A DNA stretch of 64,000 bases from Bacteroidota bacterium (GTDB taxonomy: Bacteria > Bacteroidota > Bacteroidia > Cytophagales > Cyclobacteriaceae): positions 1 to 64,000 of the forward strand of contig JAFEAM010000009.1 of the NCBI GenBank assembly GCA_018266395.1, given 5' to 3'. Of the stretch, positions 1 through 7,985 are shown one piece after another. The notes under the pieces were generated by a model that was not told where the DNA came from, ran no database searches, and was given only the letters and a program-made list of their open reading frames with translations. Made by a program: the position numbers and the translations under genes. The first letter of the stretch is position 1. Every line of letters starts with the position of its first letter.

Positions 1-2010
1 GTAAAAATCATCCAGGTGATCCCCATTCACATCTCCCACACTCATCCTCGGGCCCTCCGTACTCATCATATGATACAACAACCGGTCCCGGTCAAAATCC
101 ACAAAGTCATTCTCCTTGTGATGATAGGTGATGCCAATCTTTCCATCCACGGAGGAGAGCAACTTCACAGAGGTCGCTTCTCTGGCAGGCACAGCTTTTC
201 CGCTGCCTGCATCCTTCTGATTCAGCAATACTTCCTGGTCTGCGTTCAGATTGGTCAGCAGGGTTATCCTGGCGTCCGGCCACTTCACTATCACGGTATC
301 AACTGTGCTCAAGGTATCCAAACCAAAATGCAGACGATGATCGACATTGGATTGAAATCCTTTCATCGGTTCTGCCTCCAGGTAAAAAGTCTGACCACGA
401 TGGCGTATGGTAATTTGAGTTCCGTAAGCAAACTTATTGTTACCCTCGCCTCGCAGGCTGAACTTCAAATAATGTCTTCCGGGAAAAAGGGAGTCTGCAT
501 TGTTTCGGAATACAAACGACTCCATATTGACGTTGTTGACCACAAGATCCAGGTCGCCATCATTATCCAGGTCGCCGTAAGCAGAACCGTTTGAAAAACC
601 AGGATCTGCCAGACCCCAGTCTGACGAAAGGTTGGTAAAACTCAGGTCATGGTTGTTGTGAAACGCATAGTTGGGCAATGGCTCAGAGGGCATCATATCC
701 ACCAGCTTCTTGATCACCTGGTTGTCGCGGCGAAGTATCTCGCTAACCGTGTTCGGGTCAGCCATGAAATTCACATAGTCCTGATCCAGAAGATCTTTGT
801 AAATGCCATTGGCGACGAATATGTCCTTGAACCCATCATTGTCAAGATCGGCAATCAAAGCGCCCCAACTCCAGTCTGTGGCATCCACGCCTGCCAACCT
901 GCCAACCTCACTGAAGGATCCGTCCATGTTATTCAGCTGAAGCACATTGCGAGGAAACTGGCGGTAATAGCCGCTGGAGAAGTTCAGTTGATACTTTTGC
1001 CAGTTCTCAAATTGCGCTTTGGTCTTTAGTCTTCCTTCCCCTTCCGGAAGCATTTCTGTAACAAAGATTTCCTGGAAGCCATCATTGTTTATATCAGCCA
1101 TATCGGCTCCCATTGAACCCATGCTGATCTCTTGCAAGTGAGATTCGAGTTCTTCCTTGAATCGTCCGTTCTTCTGATTAATATAGAGGTAGTCCTTTTC
1201 GAAGAAGTCGTTGGAAACATAAATGTCCTCCCATCCGTCTTTGTCTACATCTCCAACGGTGACCCCCAACCCAAAACCAATAGAGCTGCCATAAATGCCT
1301 GCTTCTTCACTCACATCCTTAAAACGGTTGCCCTCGTTACGGTACAACCGGTTTCCTCCCAGTGTATCCCGGATAAGGCGCTGATCCTTTCTAAGATCAT
1401 AATTGCCGACAGACCTGAAGGAGTTGTTTAGCAAATAACAATCCAGGTCCCCGTCCTTGTCGTAATCAAAAAACACAGCATGCGTAGAGAGTCCTTGGTC
1501 GTTTATCCTATACGATTCGGACATTTCAGTAAACGTTAGGTCCCGGTTGTTGATAAATAGCTCATTGCTCCTTCTTTCACCTTTTGGATTGCCGGATTTG
1601 CACACATAAATATCCAGCCATCCGTCTCCATTCACATCCACCATGCTGACTCCTGTGGACCAAACACCTGCAGACGCCAGTCCTGCCTGATCAGTTATGT
1701 CCCTGAATCGGAAGTTGCCAAGATTCATATAGAGCTTATTGGATACCTGGTTGCCACAAAAGAAGATGTCGACAAGTCCATCGTTGTTGACGTCACCCAG
1801 CCCCACACCTGCGCCGTTGTAAAAGCTGCGATAGGTATAAACATTGAATTCCTCCGAATAAGAAAGATTGTTGGTAAAAGTGATACCGGTTTTAGCCGAT
1901 GGAATCCTGGTGAAGAGTGAGGGCTTTAACGGAAGTTGATTGTCCCGGGTTGTACACTCCGACATGCACAGCAGCATTAGCGCCAACCACAAGAATAATA
2001 GTCCCTTCAT
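1..2010 (-). CDS. FG-GAP/VCBS repeat lipoprotein with ASPIC/UnbV region (3' end outside window)
   Basis: The frame is open without a stop from an ATG at 2010 to the left edge, giving 670 codons; the C-terminus is not in the window. The N-terminus is hydrophobic and followed by Cys15 and Cys19 (MLLC, MSEC), so it is probably an exported lipoprotein, though neither is a classic lipobox. At least seven FG-GAP/VCBS calcium-binding-like motifs follow, for example DVNNDGLVDIFF, DVNGDGWLDIYV, DVDKDGWEDIYV and DLDNDGDLDLVV, which predict a beta-propeller. After them comes an ASPIC/UnbV-type stretch (GTQITIRHRGQ, VKWPDARI), then a further FG-GAP repeat at the edge. This is the CRTAC1-like family, often found beside SusC/SusD genes in Bacteroidota and probably exposed at the surface. 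The precise role is unknown. A strong terminator separates it from susD, so it is likely its own transcript. Confidence 0.85.
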   Translation of the reverse strand, partial: MKGLLFLWLALMLLCMSECTTRDNQLPLKPSLFTRIPSAKTGITFTNNLSYSEEFNVYTYRSFYNGAGVGLGDVNNDGLVDIFFCGNQVSNKLYMNLGNFRFRDITDQAGLASAGVWSTGVSMVDVNGDGWLDIYVCKSGNPKGERRSNELFINNRDLTFTEMSESYRINDQGLSTHAVFFDYDKDGDLDCYLLNNSFRSVGNYDLRKDQRLIRDTLGGNRLYRNEGNRFKDVSEEAGIYGSSIGFGLGVTVGDVDKDGWEDIYVSNDFFEKDYLYINQKNGRFKEELESHLQEISMGSMGADMADINNDGFQEIFVTEMLPEGEGRLKTKAQFENWQKYQLNFSSGYYRQFPRNVLQLNNMDGSFSEVGRLAGVDATDWSWGALIADLDNDGFKDIFVANGIYKDLLDQDYVNFMADPNTVSEILRRDNQVIKKLVDMMPSEPLPNYAFHNNHDLSFTNLSSDWGLADPGFSNGSAYGDLDNDGDLDLVVNNVNMESFVFRNNADSLFPGRHYLKFSLRGEGNNKFAYGTQITIRHRGQTFYLEAEPMKGFQSNVDHRLHFGLDTLSTVDTVIVKWPDARITLLTNLNADQEVLLNQKDAGSGKAVPAREATSVKLLSSVDGKIGITYHHKENDFVDFDRDRLLYHMMSTEGPRMSVGDVNGDHLDDFY

Positions 2011-2046
2011 GCTGCAAAAGACCGACAAAGTTGAGCCAATACAAAA

Positions 2047-2080
2047 AAATAAAGCAAGTGAAAATTCACTTGCTTTATTT
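2047..2080 (-). terminator. Intrinsic terminator after susD
   Basis: A perfect 16-bp inverted repeat (arms 2047-2062 and 2065-2080, two-base loop) lies 21 bp past the susD stop. Read on the minus strand the hairpin runs into a seven-T tract (2043-2049). The stem is AT-rich but very long. It ends the susC-susD transcript before the FG-GAP gene. Confidence 0.85.
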
Positions 2081-2100
2081 TTAAAGTGCGTACTAAGCGA

Positions 2101-3669
2101 CTAGTAGCCAGGGTTCTGCTTCAAAGCAGTAGCAGAACCGGCTGTGGCTGTAATTTGAGCCAGCGGAATAGGCCAGATGTTGATATGGTTGTCAGACTCA
2201 GCTTTCTTCCAAGGGTTACCAGACGAATCCTTACCCCATGCTGCTGTAAACTTGCCAAAGCGTATCAAGTCCTGTCTTCTCCAAGCCTCAGAGAAGAGTT
2301 CACGCCCTCTTTCCGCAAGTAAATCATCAAAAGATGCTATTGCAGGATAAGTATTAGTATTGGGTGCTTTAAAAGCGCGGGCACGCAATTGAGTTATGTA
2401 GCCTTGTGCAGTTGCATCGCCAAAACCATTCTTTCTGAAAAGGGCTTCTGCCTTATCCAAAAGAACGGCACCATATCTGAAAACAGGAAAGTCATTATCC
2501 AAATTAGGAGTGGACCCGATGGCGAACTCAAATTTACCAAGACGTGCGCCAGACTGACGAAGAGCGTTGGGGAGCAACTCGTTCACCTTTACAGTGAAGA
2601 AAAGGTTTGCAGATGAGTCTCCTTTGGCTGCACCTTCAAAGCTTCCGTCAGTAACTGGCGTTACACCATCAGCCTTATATTGAGGACCTACTATAAAGCT
2701 CTTACGGCGCTCATCTGTAGGGCTATAACTCTTATAGAACTCTTCCAAGGAGCAATATCCGTTCCACGGTTGCTGCTGCAGTTTATAAGTATCCTGGCTT
2801 CCATAGTGGAGCGTCATCTGATCCAGATTAAATCCCTGACCATATTTGAAATCGAAAGGGACCGCCCAGATGTGCTCCTTCGATCCATCATTTTTTGCGG
2901 CGAAAATATCCTTATACGTGGCCTCCAAACCAAATCCACCAGTTCCATTTATGATCGCATCTGCGGCTGCAATTGCCTTGTCATATTGTGGCGTGCCCGT
3001 ATACACTGCTGCATTGAGATATAGCTTCAAAAGGATGGCTTGTCCTGCCCAGTATGTCAGCCGACCATAGTTTGCGTTCTTGGTAAGGAGAGGAACGTTA
3101 GTGGTCAATTCACTTTCAACAAAAGCATACATCTGAGCGGGCGTCTTTTGCCCCTGGTTCTCGCCCAGCTTGGTGGAAAGCGGAACGTTGCCAAAAAGAT
3201 CCATTAGATAATAGTAATACCAGGCACGCATCACTTTCAGTTCTGCCTCCTTACCTGCAGATCCTTTTATACCTGGAGTTTCCAAAAGGCGATTGCAAGC
3301 TGCAATTCCACTGAAAGCGTTCGTCCAGGTATTATTGAAGATGTCAAAGCCTTCAGGCTTTGAGCTTGATACCGACTGAAAGTGGGTATGGATGCCCTGG
3401 GGCTGTCCACCATCGTACCAGTCACCACCGCGCTGAGGGATCATCGCTTCGTCAGTTGAAACCTCCATCAGAGTGAAGTATCCATTATGCCCATAATTAT
3501 TGAACATTGGGCTGTACATCGCCACCAACAAAGCATCCTGCTCGGTGCTTGAACCACCGTAGTTCGCAGGCGTCCACTTGTCTTTCAGGTTCTCATCCAG
3601 ATTGGTACAGCTAACAGCGACCAATCCTGCTGTGAGGAGAATTGCCGGAACAAATTTAAGTCTATTCAT
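2101..3669 (-). CDS. SusD/RagB-family outer-membrane nutrient-binding lipoprotein
   Basis: 522 residues. A lipoprotein signal ends at Cys21 (LVAVSC). The rest matches the SusD/RagB pattern: a helical TPR-like N-terminal half (VMRAWYYYYLMDLFGNVPL), a central variable region, and the late motifs FPVFRYGAVLLDKAEALFR and ERGRELFSEAWRRQDLIRFG near the C-terminus. SusD proteins sit on the cell surface as a lid over the SusC transporter and bind glycans. It starts 27 bp after susC on the same strand and is followed by a terminator, so the two form an operon. The neighbouring GH31 enzyme and LacI regulator suggest an alpha-glucoside ligand, which is inference. Confidence 0.95.
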   Translation of the reverse strand: MNRLKFVPAILLTAGLVAVSCTNLDENLKDKWTPANYGGSSTEQDALLVAMYSPMFNNYGHNGYFTLMEVSTDEAMIPQRGGDWYDGGQPQGIHTHFQSVSSSKPEGFDIFNNTWTNAFSGIAACNRLLETPGIKGSAGKEAELKVMRAWYYYYLMDLFGNVPLSTKLGENQGQKTPAQMYAFVESELTTNVPLLTKNANYGRLTYWAGQAILLKLYLNAAVYTGTPQYDKAIAAADAIINGTGGFGLEATYKDIFAAKNDGSKEHIWAVPFDFKYGQGFNLDQMTLHYGSQDTYKLQQQPWNGYCSLEEFYKSYSPTDERRKSFIVGPQYKADGVTPVTDGSFEGAAKGDSSANLFFTVKVNELLPNALRQSGARLGKFEFAIGSTPNLDNDFPVFRYGAVLLDKAEALFRKNGFGDATAQGYITQLRARAFKAPNTNTYPAIASFDDLLAERGRELFSEAWRRQDLIRFGKFTAAWGKDSSGNPWKKAESDNHINIWPIPLAQITATAGSATALKQNPGY

Positions 3670-3696
3670 TTTCTGTCTCGTTTTCAGTCGTTGTTA

Positions 3697-6645
3697 TTAG
3701 AAGGTCAGGTTTACCCCAAAGGTAATGGTTCTTGCAAGGAAATAGTTATTCCTGCGGTCAATACCGGGTGCCAGGGGGTTCTTCGTAGTAGGGTTAAAAG
3801 CACCATTGTCAGTACCACCTGAGTCAGCCAAGCGGGCTTCAGGATCAACACCCGTATAACCAGTGATCACGAAAAGGTTGTTGCCACCGGCATATACGCG
3901 GAGTTTGGAAACAGCAGAACCGGAGCCGAGTTTGAAGTTATAACCTAGCGTGAGGTTATCCAGCTTTACAAAGTCTCCATTTTCAACATATAGGCTTGAC
4001 CAGGAGGCGGTTTTAATGGCAGGATCATAATACTTGGTCTTTACACGGTTGTAAGAGTTGATCTGACCAGGTACAAGAGGCTCATAGAACGCCCTCCACG
4101 AGTTAACCAGCTGATGACCGAAGGTACCTCTTAGGAAGAAGTTCAGGTCCCAATTCTTATAGGTAAAGGTGTTTGTCCAGCCCAAGTCCAGGGTAGGAAG
4201 ACCGTGTCCGAGACGGGCATAAGGATCTGAACCAAGGATCGGGTTGCCACTTGCATCCACGCCCTGGTATTGAGGACCTACGATCGTGCCCACCTGCTCA
4301 CCGGCAATGTTCCGGATCACATACGTGTTGTTCTGGCCTGGTGCTCCTAAACCAGAGCCCAGTTCAGGGAGACCATCCTTTTGCTCAACACCGGGGTAAA
4401 GCTTCTTCAGGATTGACTTGTAATGGGATGCAACCAAAGTGGTTGTCCAGGTGAAGTCACTCTTCTGAATAGCATTGTAAGTAAGCGCCAGTTCTACGCC
4501 AGTGGTTTGGATTTCTCCAAGGTTCTGCCACTGAGTGGAAGCCACATTTACGGCTGCATCGATAGGACGCTCGAGAATAAAGTCCTTGGACGTACGCTGA
4601 TACACATCGAACGATCCTGTCAGTCGGTTCTCCATAAATCCAAAGTCAACACCTCCGTTGATTTCAGTTTTGGTTTCCCATTTCAAATCAGGGTTTGAAG
4701 CAAGAGCCGTCGACACCACGGGTATGCGATTGCCATTACTGTATCCATAACTTGCCTGCTGAGTAAACTGAAATTGTGAGATACCATAAGTAGGTGGCAG
4801 GTTTCCAGTTACACCATAACCAATACGAGCTTTCAGGTTACTTATGGACGGCATATCAAAAAGTTTGTTTAGTACAACTGCACCGCTGACTGAACCAAAA
4901 TCTCCCCACTTGTGACCCAAGCCGAAGCCTGTGTTACCCTCATGGCGATAAGAGGCAGACAACAGGTAAGTTTCTTTGTAATTCAAATTAGCGCGACCGA
5001 AGAAACCGATCAGTTTCTGTACTGGTGATGCATAGGAGCTGAGGGTTGTCAAACCATTCGGAGTATCCTGCGAGAAAGCCAGCTGATTATAGCCCAACGC
5101 GTCACTGATGAATTTTCCAGCGGTCACACCGTAACCTTCTTCTTGTCTTTGCTGGTAAGAGTAACCTCCCACCAATGCCAAGTTGAGATCATTGAACTGC
5201 TTATTATAAGAAAGATACATTTCAAGAATGTCCCTGCTTGTGATATCGGTGTTCCTATAAGCCAGTCCATCACGGCCAAAACCGCGGAAATAGGATGTCT
5301 TGCCATAATACTGACCAGTTAACCCGTTTTCGCGCTGCAATGCATAGGTTACTATACCTGTCAATCCGGGCAGAAGATCAACTTCGGCTTTACCATTGAG
5401 GTTAATGGTTGTCTTTTTTCCATCGTACTGGTTGAGGTTCTGGATGCCGACGGGGTTAAAGTTATCAAAGAGGGACGCTTCGTAATAAGGACTTCCGGTT
5501 ACAGGGTTCTTTCCAGTAGGGTCATATATCGGAGCTGTAGGATTATAAAGTGTTGCGTAACGCAAGGCCTCCTGAAAACCATAGTTTGTATTGCGAGTGG
5601 TCATGGAACCATCCATGCTGAAACGAACCTTGTTTTTCAGGGCAGACTGCTGCAATGAGAAACGGCCGTTAATTTGGTCGAAACCATTATTCTTCAAAAT
5701 ACCACTGACGTCACGAACGTTGATTGAGAAACGCCAGACTGTATTGCCTGCGCCACCGCTAATACCCAAGTTATTAACGGTTGTAACTCCTGTATGGGTG
5801 ACCTGGTCCAACCAGTTTGTGCTGGAACCCAGGTTCTGACCGCCAATGCCCAGGTATTCACTTGAGCTCATTACAGGCACCTTTCTGTTGATCTCATCTA
5901 ATGCCACATAAGAGTTGAAGTCAACTGTAGTTTTTCCTGCCTTACCTTTCTTAGTGGTAATGAGAATCACACCAGAAGATGCTTGCGTACCATAAATAGC
6001 GGCAGCAGATCCGTCCTTCAAGATATCAATACTTGCAATGTCATTAGGGTCAACGTTGGCAATGGAAGCGCCAATCACACCGTCAATAACGAACAGAGGT
6101 GATTGGTTGGCACCCACCGTCGTCAAACCGCGCATGCGAACCGTGAAAGGCTCATTGGGGTCACTTCCAGCCCTGGAAATGCTCACACCAGCCACTTTAC
6201 CTTGCAACAACTGAGAGGGGTCCTGGATAGCACCCTTGTTAAAACTTTCATTCTTCATGGAGACCACCGCCCCGGTGATTTCCTTCTTTTCCTGGGTACC
6301 GTATCCCGTAACAACAACTTCCTGCAATGCCGTTACATCGGATTCAAGCCCAATATCAACGGTCGAACGATCACCTACTGCCACTTCCTGGGTCTTATAC
6401 CCCACAAATGAATAAACGAGGGTCGCATTTGCACCCACGGTGATCCGGTAGTTACCATCCGCATCGGAAACCGTACCATTGCTGGTACCTTTCTCGAGGA
6501 TGTTCACTCCCGGCACACCAGAGCCATCATCTGTCGATGTGACTCGGCCGGAAACGGTTTTGCCTTGTGCCAGTGCCATGGAATAGCAGGAAACCAGCAG
6601 CACCACAGGCAGAACCTTTTTGACGAGCAAGTAAAGTTTTGTCAT
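3697..6645 (-). CDS. SusC/RagA-family TonB-dependent outer-membrane transporter
   Basis: 982 residues. A signal peptide (about 1-26) is followed by a carboxypeptidase-D regulatory-like domain (about 30-110), a TonB-box/plug start (LQEVVVTGYGTQEKKEITGAV region, about 107-125) and the SusC signature (IASIDILKDGSAAAIYGTQA). The rest is a large beta-barrel ending in the typical aromatic C-terminus (FGVNLTF). It imports oligosaccharide across the outer membrane using TonB energy, with the downstream SusD as partner. The gene is divergent from the LacI regulator; a LacI-type operator sits about 150 bp upstream of its start. No anti-sigma/ECF pair is present, so control is probably by the LacI protein. 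Substrate is inferred only from neighbours. Confidence 0.96.
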   Translation of the reverse strand: MTKLYLLVKKVLPVVLLVSCYSMALAQGKTVSGRVTSTDDGSGVPGVNILEKGTSNGTVSDADGNYRITVGANATLVYSFVGYKTQEVAVGDRSTVDIGLESDVTALQEVVVTGYGTQEKKEITGAVVSMKNESFNKGAIQDPSQLLQGKVAGVSISRAGSDPNEPFTVRMRGLTTVGANQSPLFVIDGVIGASIANVDPNDIASIDILKDGSAAAIYGTQASSGVILITTKKGKAGKTTVDFNSYVALDEINRKVPVMSSSEYLGIGGQNLGSSTNWLDQVTHTGVTTVNNLGISGGAGNTVWRFSINVRDVSGILKNNGFDQINGRFSLQQSALKNKVRFSMDGSMTTRNTNYGFQEALRYATLYNPTAPIYDPTGKNPVTGSPYYEASLFDNFNPVGIQNLNQYDGKKTTINLNGKAEVDLLPGLTGIVTYALQRENGLTGQYYGKTSYFRGFGRDGLAYRNTDITSRDILEMYLSYNKQFNDLNLALVGGYSYQQRQEEGYGVTAGKFISDALGYNQLAFSQDTPNGLTTLSSYASPVQKLIGFFGRANLNYKETYLLSASYRHEGNTGFGLGHKWGDFGSVSGAVVLNKLFDMPSISNLKARIGYGVTGNLPPTYGISQFQFTQQASYGYSNGNRIPVVSTALASNPDLKWETKTEINGGVDFGFMENRLTGSFDVYQRTSKDFILERPIDAAVNVASTQWQNLGEIQTTGVELALTYNAIQKSDFTWTTTLVASHYKSILKKLYPGVEQKDGLPELGSGLGAPGQNNTYVIRNIAGEQVGTIVGPQYQGVDASGNPILGSDPYARLGHGLPTLDLGWTNTFTYKNWDLNFFLRGTFGHQLVNSWRAFYEPLVPGQINSYNRVKTKYYDPAIKTASWSSLYVENGDFVKLDNLTLGYNFKLGSGSAVSKLRVYAGGNNLFVITGYTGVDPEARLADSGGTDNGAFNPTTKNPLAPGIDRRNNYFLARTITFGVNLTF

Positions 6646-6792
6646 ACAGGTCTTGAGTTTGGGTTTACTAATTGGGTTTAACGTGAGTAATGAACTATTT
6701 TACGGGCATAATTAATTCAATTATACAGTGAAAAAAAGACTAGATGATGCCTTTAAAGCAATAAATTCTTCATTTTTTAACGGAATCGAATT

Positions 6793-6806
6793 CGCAATCG
6801 TTTGCG
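6793..6806. promoter_or_regulatory. Putative LacI-family operator, susC/lacI divergent gap
   Basis: CGCAATCGTTTGCG is an inverted repeat (CGCAA / TTGCG) with the central CG step typical of LacI-family operators. It lies 51 bp before the regulator start and about 150 bp before susC. A second copy, GCAATCGATTGC, occurs at 7906-7917 before the GH31 gene; the shared core is GCAATCGnTTGC. Confidence 0.7.
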
Positions 6807-6857
6807 CTTTAAGTTAAATTGTACGATCTCTCCAAATCCAACCAGGAACAGTAGAAA

Positions 6858-7904
6858 ATGAAATTCAACCAGGTCACGATCAAAGACATTGCCCGCGAGT
6901 TAGGCATCTCTCCCTCCACAGTCTCACGGGCACTGAAAGATCACCCTGATATTAGTGTAGAAACGAAGAAAGCTGTACATGCACTAGCTGAGAAACTCAA
7001 CTACCAACCCAATATCGTTGCGCTGAGTCTACGGCAGAAGAAGACTAACACTATTGGTGTGATCATCCCTGAGTTGGTGCACTTCTTCTTTTCAACAGTG
7101 ATCAGCGGGATAGAAGATGTGGCCTATCAGGCCGGTTACAGTGTGATTCTGGCCCAATCCAATGAATCCTATGAAAGGGAGAAGACAGACATAAAGGCTC
7201 TTTTCAACAGCCGGGTGGATGGCATGCTGATCTCCCTTTCCAGGGAAACGAGAAACTTCGACCATATTGAATCCATAATTTCAAAAGGAGTGCCCATTGT
7301 GTTCTATGACAGGATGTACAACAATCCCAACACCTCAAAGGTGATCGTAGATGACTATGTTGGTGCCAAGGAAGCTGTAGAACACCTGATTGAACAGGGA
7401 TATCAGCGGATCGCACACCTTGAGGGCGCCCCTGGCCTCATGATCAGCGTGGACAGAAAGCGCGGCTATGTGGATGCCTTAAAGGAGCATGGAATGGAGG
7501 TGAAGGACGCTTACATCCAGGAATGTCCATCCGGAAGCCAGGAGGATGGCAAGAGAGTGACAAAGAAATTGCTGGCCATGACAAATCCCCCTGATGCCAT
7601 CTTTACCAACAACGACCCTATGGCCGTAGGCGCCATGATGGCCATCAAGGAAAAGGGGCTTAGAATTCCAGAGGATATTGGATTGGTTGGATTCAGCAAC
7701 TGGTCCTATGGCTCCCTCATTGAACCCACCCTTACCACGGTTGATCAGCCAGGCTTCGAAATGGGACAAGAGGCAGCCAGATTGTTGATACGCCAGATTG
7801 AAGCAGGAGAAAAAGACCAGGAGCCTGCCCCTGAAACACGCGTCCTCAAGACCAAACTGATCGTCCGCGATTCCTCCGTGCGCAAAACTGCCAGGAAAAA
7901 ATAG
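6858..7904 (+). CDS. LacI-family transcriptional regulator of the alpha-glucoside locus
   Basis: 348 residues, starting at ATG 6858. The N-terminal helix-turn-helix and hinge are clear (VTIKDIARELGISPSTVSRAL, then LNYQPN at about residues 47-52). The remainder is a periplasmic-binding-protein-like effector domain with the usual motifs NTIGVIIPEL, GFSNW and TTVDQPGFEMG. Such regulators bind palindromic operators with a central CG and release them on binding a sugar. Two matching operators flank this gene, one in the gap shared with susC and one two bases past its stop codon before the GH31 gene. It is therefore the likely local regulator of both transcripts. The effector is not visible from sequence; a maltose- or isomaltose-type sugar is a guess from context. 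Confidence 0.93.
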   Translation: MKFNQVTIKDIARELGISPSTVSRALKDHPDISVETKKAVHALAEKLNYQPNIVALSLRQKKTNTIGVIIPELVHFFFSTVISGIEDVAYQAGYSVILAQSNESYEREKTDIKALFNSRVDGMLISLSRETRNFDHIESIISKGVPIVFYDRMYNNPNTSKVIVDDYVGAKEAVEHLIEQGYQRIAHLEGAPGLMISVDRKRGYVDALKEHGMEVKDAYIQECPSGSQEDGKRVTKKLLAMTNPPDAIFTNNDPMAVGAMMAIKEKGLRIPEDIGLVGFSNWSYGSLIEPTLTTVDQPGFEMGQEAARLLIRQIEAGEKDQEPAPETRVLKTKLIVRDSSVRKTARKK

Positions 7905-7905
7905 C

Positions 7906-7917
7906 GCAATCGATTGC
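7906..7917. promoter_or_regulatory. Putative LacI-family operator before the GH31 gene
   Basis: GCAATCGATTGC is a perfect 12-bp palindrome with a central CG, beginning two bases after the regulator stop codon and 69 bp before the GH31 start. It shares the core GCAATCGnTTGC with the operator at 6793-6806, so the same regulator probably binds both. Confidence 0.72.
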
Positions 7918-7985
7918 TTGAATTTATAGCGTCATCGACTGGTTGCTAACGCCGCTTTGCTCTTATTTTCCATGAAAGTTGAAGC

